Source: Micrococcales bacterium (GTDB lineage: Bacteria; Actinomycetota; Actinomycetes; Actinomycetales; Microbacteriaceae). From it: a DNA stretch of 50,350 bases. Shown here in pieces: positions 8,077 to 15,500 of this stretch (positions are counted from its first letter, which is position 1; each line of letters opens with the position of its first letter). The notes under the pieces were generated by a model, which searched no databases, had not been told where the DNA came from, and worked only from the letters and a program-made list of their open reading frames with translations. The stretch lies in assembly GCA_024639965.1 (NCBI GenBank), contig JAHEGC010000001.1:128000-178349 (forward strand). Direction: 5' to 3'. The position numbers and the translations under genes were made by a program.

Positions 8077-8970
8077 GTGAACCCCCTCGATTACGCGAAC
8101 ATCGTTCCCGCGCTTATCCTCGGCCTCGTTCAGGGCCTCACCGAATTCATTCCCGTCTCCTCCAGTGCGCACCTGCGCATCGCGGGCCTGTTCCTGCCCG
8201 GCGCGGAAGACCCCGGTGCGACGTTCACCGCGATCACCCAGCTAGGCACCGAGCTCGCGGTCATCCTTTATTTTGCGAAGGACATCGCGGGGATAATTCG
8301 TTCGTGGTGGCTCTCGGTGTTCTCGCGCGGTCGCCGTCAGGGCAAGTACCTCACACCCGAACAGCGCACCCAGGCGAAGATCGGCTGGTACGTCATCTTT
8401 GCGACCATCCCCATTGGTGTGGTCGGCTACCTCTTCCAGGACACGATTCGAGAAACCTTCCGGTCGCTGTGGCTCATCGGTGCCGTGCTCGTCGTGTTCG
8501 GTATCGTTCTGTGGATTGCCGATCGCGTCACGCGCAATGACCGCTACCTTTCCGAGATGAACGCGCCGCACGGAGTCATCATTGGTCTCGCGCAGGTTCT
8601 CGCGCTCATCCCCGGCGTTTCGCGTTCGGGTGCGACCATTTCCATGGCGCGAGCCCTCGGCTACCGTCGAGACGCCGCCGCACGTTTCGCTTTCCTCATC
8701 GCCATCCCGGCGGTATTCATCAGCGGCCTGTTCGAGCTGTACAGCGCCATCAAGGACGAGGTAACGGGCGCGGGGGTCATTCCCGCAATTCCGTTCTCGT
8801 GGCTCGAGATCGGGGCCGCAACGGCGGTCGCGTTTGTCGTCGGGCTCGGCGTCATCGCGTTCCTCATGCGCTACCTGCGTACGCGCACGTTTCTGCCGTT
8901 CGTCATCTACCGCATCCTCGTCGGCGGCACGCTTCTCGCGCTTCTCGCCTCTGGCGTCGTCGCCGATTAG
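8077..8970 (+). CDS. uppP: Undecaprenyl-diphosphatase UppP (BacA)
   Basis: Integral membrane phosphatase that converts undecaprenyl diphosphate to undecaprenyl phosphate, recycling the lipid carrier for peptidoglycan. 297 residues, normal length. Family motifs are clear: GLTEFIPVSSSAHL near the N-terminus (catalytic Glu-rich region) and LIPGVSRSGATIS in the middle (PGxSRSxAT box). Multiple hydrophobic segments are evident. GTG start at 8077 without a strong ribosome binding site; 12 bases after the M20 gene, so probably co-transcribed. The stop overlaps the stop of the convergent PAC2 gene by four bases (TTAG). Confidence 0.95.
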   Translation: MNPLDYANIVPALILGLVQGLTEFIPVSSSAHLRIAGLFLPGAEDPGATFTAITQLGTELAVILYFAKDIAGIIRSWWLSVFSRGRRQGKYLTPEQRTQAKIGWYVIFATIPIGVVGYLFQDTIRETFRSLWLIGAVLVVFGIVLWIADRVTRNDRYLSEMNAPHGVIIGLAQVLALIPGVSRSGATISMARALGYRRDAAARFAFLIAIPAVFISGLFELYSAIKDEVTGAGVIPAIPFSWLEIGAATAVAFVVGLGVIAFLMRYLRTRTFLPFVIYRILVGGTLLALLASGVVAD

Positions 8971-9815
8971 GAGTCGGCCGCGCCGTCTTCTTTCGACCGA
9001 AGGAACTGCTCGAACTCTGCCGCAATGGCGTCACCCGAAGCGTCGGGGGCGGTCGCCGCATCGCGATCCTCTTCGAGGCGGTGAATGTAATCCGCCATGT
9101 CCTCGTCGTTTTCGGCGATTTCGTCGATGCTCGATTCCCACTCGGTCGCACGCTGACGCCACTCCGTGAGGTCGATGTCGAGGTCGGCGATGCGCTGCAT
9201 CTCTTCGAGCAGGGCGAGCGTCACTTTGGGGGAGTGCGAGTGGTGCACGTAATGGGGGAACGACGCCCAGAGCGAAACGGTGGGCAATCCGACCTGCTCG
9301 GCGAACTGTGCGATGACCGTGGGGATTCCGATGGGGCCTTCATACTGCGAACGCTCACAGTCGAGTTCTTCGCGCACGCTCGCGTTGTCGCTCGTGATCG
9401 AGACCTCGATGGGACGCGAGTGTGGAGCATCGGCGAGCTGTGAACCGACAACGATGATGCTCGTCACGTCGTGGGCGAGCGCCTCGTCGAGGAAGGTGGC
9501 CGCGAATGTGGGCCACGACCGCGTCGGTTCGGTGCCGAGAATGGCGTAGACGTTGATAGTCGGTTCGCTCGGAACGAACACACTCGCGGTGGGCCAGGTG
9601 ATTCGTCGGCCCTCATCGGGAACGAAGTCGATCGTGGGGCGCGACACGCCCTGGCTGTAGTCGTAAAACGCTTCGGTGTCGACCGAGAAGGTGGCCTGGA
9701 GTTCGTAATTCTCCACGATCGCGCGCACCGCGCTGGATGCAGCTTCGCCCGCGTCGTTCCACCCCTCGAATCCGAGGATGAGGGGGCGACCCTCCCGCGA
9801 TGAGAATGGTGACAT
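8967..9815 (-). CDS. PAC2-family protein
   Basis: 282-residue cytoplasmic protein of the PAC2 (proteasome assembly chaperone-like) superfamily that is widespread in Actinobacteria. The N-terminal ILGFEGWNDAGEAASSA pattern, the GSQLADAPHSRP segment and the VPTVSLWASFPHYV segment are typical. The C-terminus is acidic and predicted helical. I chose the ATG at 9815 because GGAAGG lies six bases upstream; the frame extends further but without family character. Bacterial members have no firmly established role. The name does not imply a proteasome here, and none is present in the neighbouring region. Divergent from the HAD gene, convergent with uppP. Confidence 0.85.
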   Translation of the reverse strand: MSPFSSREGRPLILGFEGWNDAGEAASSAVRAIVENYELQATFSVDTEAFYDYSQGVSRPTIDFVPDEGRRITWPTASVFVPSEPTINVYAILGTEPTRSWPTFAATFLDEALAHDVTSIIVVGSQLADAPHSRPIEVSITSDNASVREELDCERSQYEGPIGIPTVIAQFAEQVGLPTVSLWASFPHYVHHSHSPKVTLALLEEMQRIADLDIDLTEWRQRATEWESSIDEIAENDEDMADYIHRLEEDRDAATAPDASGDAIAAEFEQFLRSKEDGAADS

Positions 9816-9854
9816 CGACGCCCTTCCGTTTATGCCTCCTACATTAGACGCGTC

Positions 9855-9860
9855 TAGACT
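9855..9860 (+). promoter_or_regulatory. -10 element of the HAD phosphatase gene (leaderless)
   Basis: TAGACT ending exactly six bases before the ATG at 9867. Its first two bases close the perfect palindrome TAGACGCGTCTA (9845-9856), which lies between this gene and the divergent PAC2 gene. Confidence 0.55.
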
Positions 9861-9866
9861 CAACGG

Positions 9867-10526
9867 ATGAGCGCCACGACTCCGCACGCCGTACTTTGGG
9901 ATCTCGATGGAACCATCGTCGATTCGGAGCCCTACTGGCTCATTTCGGAACAGCGTCTCGTCGAGCAATTTGGCGGCACGTTCACCGAAGCGGATGGTCT
10001 CGCACTCGTCGGCTCGGGTCTTCCCGTCGCGGCGTCCGTGTTGCAGCGCCACGGAGTCGAATTGTCGGTTGAGGAGATCGTCGACCGCATGGTCGCCGAC
10101 GTCAACGAGATGGTGTCCCGTGAGATTCCGTGGCGACCCGGTGCGCGCGAACTGCTTCGGTCGATTCACGACGCGGGAATCCCGCAGGTGATGGTGACGA
10201 TGTCGTACCGCTCGAGTGCCGATTACATCGCCGACACCCTCGGTCTTTTTGCCGGAGTGGTTTCAGGCGACGAGGTCACTCACTCCAAGCCTCACCCCGA
10301 GCCGTACCTGCTCGGCGCGGCGCTAGCGGGGGTCGAGGCGAAGAATTGTGTTGCGTTTGAGGATTCGAGGGCGGGATCGGAGAGTGCCATCGCGGCGGGA
10401 GCTGTGACGATCGCCGTACCGCTCCACGTGCAGCTGCCCGAGAGCGCCGAGTACACGCTGTGGCACGGGCTCGTGGGCCGTGACGTCAACCACGTCCGCG
10501 CGGTGTTCGAGGCGGCGCGGGCGTGA
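9867..10526 (+). CDS. HAD-superfamily phosphatase (beta-phosphoglucomutase-like)
   Basis: 219-residue haloacid-dehalogenase hydrolase. Motif I is WDLDGTIVDSEP with the nucleophile Asp and acid/base Asp; motif II is the Thr in MVTMSYRSS; motif III is the Lys of HSKPHPEPY; motif IV is FEDSRAGSESA. The helical cap after motif I makes it a C1-cap subfamily I enzyme, like beta-phosphoglucomutase, phosphoglycolate phosphatase or sugar-phosphate phosphatases. The real substrate cannot be told. Its stop overlaps the trmI start by four bases (GTGA), so the two are translationally coupled, a common arrangement near actinobacterial trmI. Confidence 0.9.
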   Translation: MSATTPHAVLWDLDGTIVDSEPYWLISEQRLVEQFGGTFTEADGLALVGSGLPVAASVLQRHGVELSVEEIVDRMVADVNEMVSREIPWRPGARELLRSIHDAGIPQVMVTMSYRSSADYIADTLGLFAGVVSGDEVTHSKPHPEPYLLGAALAGVEAKNCVAFEDSRAGSESAIAAGAVTIAVPLHVQLPESAEYTLWHGLVGRDVNHVRAVFEAARA

Positions 10527-11497
10527 CCGCTCGCCATCGCGGCGTTTTTGTGTGGGGTGACCGCGTCCAGCTGACCGACGAGAAAGGTCGCCATTCGACT
10601 CTCTCACTCGTCGCCGGGGGAGAACTGCACTCCCACCGCGGAGTGCTCAAACATGAGGACATTGTCGGTAAGTCCGAAGGGTCGCTCGTCACCAATTCGC
10701 GCGGAACCGTGTACCTCGCTTTTCGTCCCCTCCTCACCGATTTTGCGATGTCGATGCCACGCGGTGCCGCCATCGTCTATCCCAAGGACGCCGCCCAGAT
10801 CGTCACATTCGGCGACATCTTCCCCGGCGCAACCGTGGTCGAGGCGGGGGTCGGTAGCGGCGCTCTCTCGCTCGCACTCCTCCGCGCCGTCGGCGATTCG
10901 GGCACACTCGTCTCGTTCGAACGCCGTGAAGAGTTCGCCGAAATCGCGAGTGCGAACATCGCCGCGTTCTTCGGTGAGGCCCCTCGAAACCACCGAATCG
11001 TTGTCGGCGACCTCGTCGAATCTCTCCCCACTCAGTTCGAGGCGGGCAGCGTCGATCGTGTCGTACTCGACATGCTCGCCCCGTGGGAATGCATCGACGT
11101 CGTCGGCACCGCACTCGTCGCGGGAGGGGTGCTCGTCTGTTACATCGCGACCGTCACACAAATGTCCCGAACCGTCGAGGCGATTCGCCACCACGGCGGC
11201 TTCACCGACTGCGACTCGTTTGAAACGATGGTGCGCGGTTGGCACGTCGAGGGTCTCGCCGTGCGTCCCGATCACCGCATGGTTGCGCACACGGGATTCC
11301 TCGTCACCGCGAGGCGTCTCACCGACGGAGTTGTTCCGCCGAAAGCGCGGCGCTCAAAACCGGAATTCGACGACGCCGACATCGAATCGTGGACTCCGGG
11401 AGCAGTCGGTGACCGTGAGGCATCACCGAAGAAGTTGCGTCGCGCCGCTCGCGATGCCGCCGCTCTCGCGGAAATTTCCCGGCGGGAAGCCGAATAG
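10523..11497 (+). CDS. trmI: tRNA (adenine-N1-)-methyltransferase TrmI
   Basis: SAM-dependent enzyme that methylates A58 in the T-loop of tRNA. 324 residues with the TrmI-specific N-terminal beta domain (RGVFVWGDRVQLTDEKGRH) and a Rossmann methyltransferase domain with motif I VVEAGVGSGALSLAL and motif IV VVLDMLAPWE. The C-terminal tail of about 40 residues is basic and low in complexity. GTG start inside the stop of the HAD gene. In most actinobacteria with a Pup-proteasome system the next gene is arc/mpa; here the next gene is an FKBP lipoprotein 26 bases away. Confidence 0.93.
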   Translation: MTARHRGVFVWGDRVQLTDEKGRHSTLSLVAGGELHSHRGVLKHEDIVGKSEGSLVTNSRGTVYLAFRPLLTDFAMSMPRGAAIVYPKDAAQIVTFGDIFPGATVVEAGVGSGALSLALLRAVGDSGTLVSFERREEFAEIASANIAAFFGEAPRNHRIVVGDLVESLPTQFEAGSVDRVVLDMLAPWECIDVVGTALVAGGVLVCYIATVTQMSRTVEAIRHHGGFTDCDSFETMVRGWHVEGLAVRPDHRMVAHTGFLVTARRLTDGVVPPKARRSKPEFDDADIESWTPGAVGDREASPKKLRRAARDAAALAEISRREAE

Positions 11498-11500
11498 AAT
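11495..11500 (+). promoter_or_regulatory. Candidate -10 of the FKBP gene
   Basis: TAGAAT overlapping the trmI stop codon; would give a short leader of about 17 bases that contains AGAGG six bases before the GTG at 11524. Suggests the FKBP gene has its own promoter. Confidence 0.4.
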
Positions 11501-11523
11501 TGCCGTTGTCGAAAGAGGTTTTT

Positions 11524-12489
11524 GTGCGTTTTTCCGCTCGTATCTCCGCCCTGGTCGTCACCGCCACAATCGGCGCCACCGCGCTCACCGCGTGCGCCGC
11601 CTCCGAGGCGACGTGTGTCAATCCGCTCGGCGACGGAATCGCCTCGTCGGTGTCCGCGACAGGCCCGCTCGGATCGGCCCCGACAATCGATTTCCCGCTC
11701 CCGCTCGTCGGCAAGGATTCGAGTACCGCAACGATTTCCACCGGCGACGGTGATCTAATCCGCGACGGAAACTACGTCGATTTCGAAGCGACCGTGCTCA
11801 ATGGGGCCGACAAGACGGTTCTCACCGCGACCACCTATGGCGCGAACGGGTCGTCCGCGCAGCGCATTGGCATTCAGGTGGGCAACAACGTCCTCGCCGA
11901 TTCATTCCTCTGCCACCGAGTCGGGGAACGTTTCGCCCTCGTCGGCACAATCGGAGACATCTTCGGTGCGACGGGTGGCAACGGTGTCGACCCGACCGCG
12001 ACCGCGGTTGTCGTCTTCGACGTCCTTGCGGCCTACCCGCACACTGCACAGGGGGAGACGCAATTGGGAACGGATGGCCTCCCCGCGGTGACCAGCGCAC
12101 CCGACGGTCGTCCCGGCATTGCTATACCGAACTGGGCGCCCCCCACCGAACTCCGTGTCGGAACGCTCATCAAGGGAGGCGGGGCCGTTGTCGCCCAGGG
12201 CGACGCACTCGTCATTCACGACCTCGGCGTGACCTGGGGCAAGTCGGTTTTCGAGAACACGTGGGACACCGATCACCCGAAGACGATTCTCGTGCAGTCG
12301 GCCGTCGACAACGGTGGGGTCGGAGTCGTCCCCGGACTCGCCCAGGCACTTGTCGGTCAGACGATCGGATCGCGTGTGGTCGTCGTCGTTCCCGCGGCAC
12401 TCGGCTACCCCGACGGAACTCAACCGCAGGAAATCCCGGCTGGTTCGGTGCTGGTGTACGTCGTCGACATCCTCGGTGCGCAACAGTAA
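11524..12489 (+). CDS. FKBP-type peptidyl-prolyl isomerase lipoprotein
   Basis: Exported lipoprotein of 321 residues predicted to catalyse proline isomerisation or act as a chaperone outside the membrane. The signal peptide ends in the lipobox LTAC with Cys24 as the lipidation site (upstream SARISALVVTATIGATA is hydrophobic). The last 110 residues form a typical FKBP domain, with VPGLAQALVGQTIGSR and ending IPAGSVLVYVVDIL. Residues of about 60-180 look like a second, degenerate FKBP domain (GDLIRDGNYVDFEATV ... VVFDVLAAY). Start chosen at GTG 11524 because AGAGG is correctly spaced; an earlier TTG at 11500 has none. This FKBP gene is normally found between pafA and pafB in actinobacteria. Confidence 0.88.
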   Translation: MRFSARISALVVTATIGATALTACAASEATCVNPLGDGIASSVSATGPLGSAPTIDFPLPLVGKDSSTATISTGDGDLIRDGNYVDFEATVLNGADKTVLTATTYGANGSSAQRIGIQVGNNVLADSFLCHRVGERFALVGTIGDIFGATGGNGVDPTATAVVVFDVLAAYPHTAQGETQLGTDGLPAVTSAPDGRPGIAIPNWAPPTELRVGTLIKGGGAVVAQGDALVIHDLGVTWGKSVFENTWDTDHPKTILVQSAVDNGGVGVVPGLAQALVGQTIGSRVVVVVPAALGYPDGTQPQEIPAGSVLVYVVDILGAQQ

Positions 12490-12533
12490 TTCCGCCGACG
12501 GCGAAATGACGGAGATTCGCTTTTCGCGTTGGC

Positions 12534-12539
12534 TAGAGT
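12534..12539 (+). promoter_or_regulatory. -10 element of pafB (leaderless)
   Basis: TAGAGT ending six bases before the GTG at 12546; the intervening TTGGGT is not a convincing ribosome binding site. Confidence 0.55.
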
Positions 12540-12545
12540 TTGGGT

Positions 12546-13517
12546 GTGCCCGAACTGTTTGACAGCCCCGACGGGGTGAGCGCCGAGGAGCGATTGCTCT
12601 GTCTCGTTCTCGCGTTGCTCCCATCGGATCGTGGCATGTCGAAGGCCGACATCTTCGCCACCGTGCGCGGCTACCGCGACGAGTTCCGGGCCCAGGGAGC
12701 GACGGAAGCACTCAACCGCAAGTTCGATCGCGACAAGGACGACCTCAAGTCGCTCGGCATTCCGCTCACGACGAGCGAAACCGACAACCCGGCCGACGCC
12801 GTGTACTCGATTCCGAAGTCGGAATATTCCTTCAGCTTCACCGAACGCGAACTCGCATTGCTCACCGCCGCGGGAGCGGTCTGGTCAGAAAGCGCACACT
12901 CGAACGAAGTGCGCGAAGCGCAGATTCGCCTGGCCGCCGCCGATGCGGACGGTCACGATCTCGTCGCCTATGCACCTCGAGTCGAGATGCACGATCAGGC
13001 GTATGGTCCGGTCGCCCGGGCGATAACCGATGGTCGCGTCATCACCTTCCCTTACCTCAAGCCGGGTGAGTCGAAGTATGAACAGCGTGTCGTGTCACCG
13101 CTGGCTCTGGTCGATTACGACGGTCGCTGGCATCTTCTCGCTTACGACCACAAACGCAACGCGGAACGCACCTTTCTCCTCCGTCGCATCGTGGGCAAGG
13201 TGGGCAACCTCACCGGAGCGCCCCAGGCAACTCCAACCCCGGCGACGCAATCTGAGTTCACCGCACACCTCGACGCTCTCTGGGATTCCCTCACCGCCAC
13301 CATCCGTGTGACGCCGGAGACGAAGGCAGCGAGCGTGCTGGGAAAGCGTCGTGGCACGGTCATCGCCGGCGACACCTACACCGTGCACTTTCTCGATGAA
13401 GCGGTGTTTGCCGACGAACTCTGCGAGTACGGAGCCGAAGCCGTCGTCGCCGAACCCGCGTCTCTTCGTGCCGCGGTCGTCGCACGTCTCGAGAGGCTGG
13501 TGAGCGACCATGCCTAA
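12546..13517 (+). CDS. pafB: WYL-domain regulator PafB
   Basis: First half of the PafBC transcription activator, which in mycobacteria turns on the LexA-independent DNA-damage response. 323 residues: an N-terminal winged-helix domain (EERLLCLVLALLPSDRGMSKADIF), a middle WYL domain around DGRVITFPYLKPGESKY and DYDGRWHLLAYDHKRN, and a C-terminal WCX-like extension. GTG at 12546 was chosen because of the leaderless promoter; a TTG two codons earlier is possible. Overlaps pafC by 8 bases. Although named for the proteasome accessory locus, it does not need the proteasome, which fits its survival here without pafA. Confidence 0.88.
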   Translation: MPELFDSPDGVSAEERLLCLVLALLPSDRGMSKADIFATVRGYRDEFRAQGATEALNRKFDRDKDDLKSLGIPLTTSETDNPADAVYSIPKSEYSFSFTERELALLTAAGAVWSESAHSNEVREAQIRLAAADADGHDLVAYAPRVEMHDQAYGPVARAITDGRVITFPYLKPGESKYEQRVVSPLALVDYDGRWHLLAYDHKRNAERTFLLRRIVGKVGNLTGAPQATPTPATQSEFTAHLDALWDSLTATIRVTPETKAASVLGKRRGTVIAGDTYTVHFLDEAVFADELCEYGAEAVVAEPASLRAAVVARLERLVSDHA

Positions 13518-14526
13518 GCAGAAGGGCGATTCGGCCCGCGATCGCGTCAATCTTTACCTCTCGCTCGTTCCGTGGGTGCTCAAGCACGGCTCCGTCTCGA
13601 TCGACGATGCCGCCGAGCGGTTTGGGGTTCCCCGCGACAAGATCATCAAGGCGATGGTCACGATCGCCTGCGACGGAGGCGCCAACGAGGCGCGCTTCGA
13701 CTTCGAAACCGAACTTTTCAGCATCGACTGGGAGGCACTCCAGTTCGACTGGGACCTGTTTGAGGCCGACGGCAAATACGAGGCCCACGGCGAACTCGTC
13801 CTTACCGTCGCGGAGACCCTCACGGTCCCCACGCCGTTCTCGGCACAACAGCGGGCGATGTTCCTCGCCGGACTCGAATTGCTCAAGGTCATCCCGCACT
13901 ACCGCCGCCTGCCCGAACTCGCGTCGCTCATCGTCAAGCTGCGGGGGGACGGTTCGTCCGAAGTGACGAACGTGTTCTCCGTAGCCCTGTCCGATGACCC
14001 GCTCGCCAACCAGATCGAAGACGCCATCGACGCCGATCGCCGGGTGCGTTTCGCGTACACGAATAACAAGGGAGAGCGCTCGGTGCGCGAGGTCGACCCC
14101 TACCGTCAGGACGTCGATCGCGGAAGTCGCTATCTCAAGGGGTACTGCTACGAGCGCACTGAGATTCGAACGTTCAACCTCGACTCGATCGACGACTTCG
14201 AAATTCTCGATGTCGCCATCGAGCCCCGCGAGTTCGATGCACTCGCCCTCGTTGGGCCGCTCTTCGTCGAACGCGACGACGACCTCCAGGTGACCGTCAC
14301 ACTCGATTCCGAGGCGCTCCCGCTCATCGCGGCGTATCGCCGTCCCGGCGACCGTCCCGTCACCCGCGGCGATCTCACTACCATCACGCTTCCCTTCACC
14401 TTCGCCGAAACCGCGGTGCGCATGGTGTCGGTCCTCGCCGGTGTCGCGACCGTCACTGAGCCGTCCGATGTACAAAAGCACATCGTCGACCACGCCTCCG
14501 TGGCACTCGCCGCGTACCGCGCCTGA
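13510..14526 (+). CDS. pafC: WYL-domain regulator PafC
   Basis: Partner of PafB, 338 residues, same layout: N-terminal winged-helix region (VNLYLSLVPWVLKHGSVSIDDAAERFG), WYL domain (RRVRFAYTNNKGERSVREVDPY, with GSRYLKGYCYERTEIRTF) and a C-terminal WCX region. PafB and PafC act as a heterodimer that is thought to respond to DNA strand breaks. The ATG at 13510 lies within the last codons of pafB, so the two are co-translated in fixed ratio. Together with the imu operon at the left end this gives the window both a LexA-type and a PafBC-type damage response. Confidence 0.88.
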   Translation: MPKQKGDSARDRVNLYLSLVPWVLKHGSVSIDDAAERFGVPRDKIIKAMVTIACDGGANEARFDFETELFSIDWEALQFDWDLFEADGKYEAHGELVLTVAETLTVPTPFSAQQRAMFLAGLELLKVIPHYRRLPELASLIVKLRGDGSSEVTNVFSVALSDDPLANQIEDAIDADRRVRFAYTNNKGERSVREVDPYRQDVDRGSRYLKGYCYERTEIRTFNLDSIDDFEILDVAIEPREFDALALVGPLFVERDDDLQVTVTLDSEALPLIAAYRRPGDRPVTRGDLTTITLPFTFAETAVRMVSVLAGVATVTEPSDVQKHIVDHASVALAAYRA

Positions 14527-14538
14527 CAACGCGCTCGG

Positions 14539-14544
14539 TAGACT
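14539..14544 (+). promoter_or_regulatory. -10 element of tatA
   Basis: TAGACT about 24 bases upstream of the tatA ATG. It leaves room for a short leader with AAGGAG five bases before the start, so this transcript is leadered. Confidence 0.45.
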
Positions 14545-14568
14545 GAGAGGCGAACGCAAGGAGTCCGC

Positions 14569-14742
14569 ATGCTCGGCAATCTCAACGGATGGCACTTCCT
14601 CATCCTGCTCGTCGTCATCCTGCTCGTTTTCGGTGCGAACAAGCTGCCCGGCCTCGCGAAGAGCCTCGCCGAGTCGCTCAAAATCTTCCGCAGCGAGATG
14701 AAGCCCAAGGGCGACGACAAGAGCGACAAGCCCGCGAAGTAG
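14569..14742 (+). CDS. tatA: Twin-arginine translocase subunit TatA
   Basis: Small membrane protein of 57 residues that forms the Tat pore. Translation begins MLGNLNGWHFLILLVVILL, one N-terminal membrane helix, followed by the family hinge FGANKLPGLAKSL, an amphipathic helix (SLKIFRSEM) and a lysine/aspartate-rich tail ending DKPAK. AAGGAG lies five bases upstream of the ATG. tatC starts two bases after its stop, so they form an operon. No tatB is adjacent; many actinobacteria encode it elsewhere. Confidence 0.93.
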   Translation: MLGNLNGWHFLILLVVILLVFGANKLPGLAKSLAESLKIFRSEMKPKGDDKSDKPAK

Positions 14743-14744
14743 CG

Positions 14745-15500
14745 ATGGCGCGCAATCCCGAGGGGCGCATGTCGCTCGGCGAACACCTCGTCGAATTCCG
14801 TCGTCGTTTGATGTTCGCGGCGTTCGGTGTTGCCATCGGCACCATCGCCGGCTTCCTCGTCGCCGACTCGGTCTGGGCCTTGCTGGCCGCACCGCTCCTC
14901 GAGGTAGCCAGCGCCAGCGGGCGCATTGCAACGATCAATTACACCTCCATTTCCGAGGCGTTTGACACGAAGCTCTCCATCGCGATGACAATCGGCATCG
15001 TGGGGTCAAGCCCCGTCTGGCTCTGGCAGATTTGGTCGTACGTGACCCCCGCGCTCGTGCGACGGGAGAAGCGCTACGCGTTCGGCTTCCTCCTGACCTC
15101 CATCCCGCTTTTTCTCGCGGGCTGTGCCGCCGGGTGGTGGGTGTTCCCTCACGTCGTCGAACTGATGACGAGTTTCGCGCCCGAAGGGTCGACAACCCTC
15201 CTCACCGCGAAGTATTACCTCGACTTCTCCATCAAGTTCGTGCTGGCCATCGGGGTCGGTTTCGTTCTCCCCGTGTTCCTCGTGCTGCTTAACTTCACCG
15301 GCATCCTTTCCGCCAAAGGAATTCTTGCGGGCTGGCGCTGGGCGGTCGTCGGCATCACCACCTTCACCGCGTTGGCCACCCCCGCGGCCGATGTTGTGTC
15401 GATGTTCCTTCTCGCCATTCCCATGCTGGCGCTCTATTTCCTCGCAGCACTCGTCGCGACGATCCGCGACCGCCGTGTCGCGAAGCGCGCGGTGGCGTGA
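14745..15500 (+). CDS. tatC: Twin-arginine translocase subunit TatC
   Basis: Six-helix membrane protein that recognises twin-arginine signal peptides. 251 residues from the ATG at 14745; MSLGEHLVEFRRRL near the start is the conserved cytoplasmic N-terminal signature. Later landmarks are the LVRREKRYAFGF loop and a GVGFVLPVFLVLLNFTGIL helix, with a basic C-terminus (RDRRVAKRAVA). The frame is open further upstream but would run through tatA. The stop overlaps the helY start. A likely client in this window is the Rieske protein QcrA. Confidence 0.95.
   Translation: MARNPEGRMSLGEHLVEFRRRLMFAAFGVAIGTIAGFLVADSVWALLAAPLLEVASASGRIATINYTSISEAFDTKLSIAMTIGIVGSSPVWLWQIWSYVTPALVRREKRYAFGFLLTSIPLFLAGCAAGWWVFPHVVELMTSFAPEGSTTLLTAKYYLDFSIKFVLAIGVGFVLPVFLVLLNFTGILSAKGILAGWRWAVVGITTFTALATPAADVVSMFLLAIPMLALYFLAALVATIRDRRVAKRAVA

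Noticed and set aside
13968-13977. GAACGTGTTC, resembling a LexA half-site pair
   Set aside because: The two arms are separated by two bases instead of four, and it lies inside pafC far from any start.
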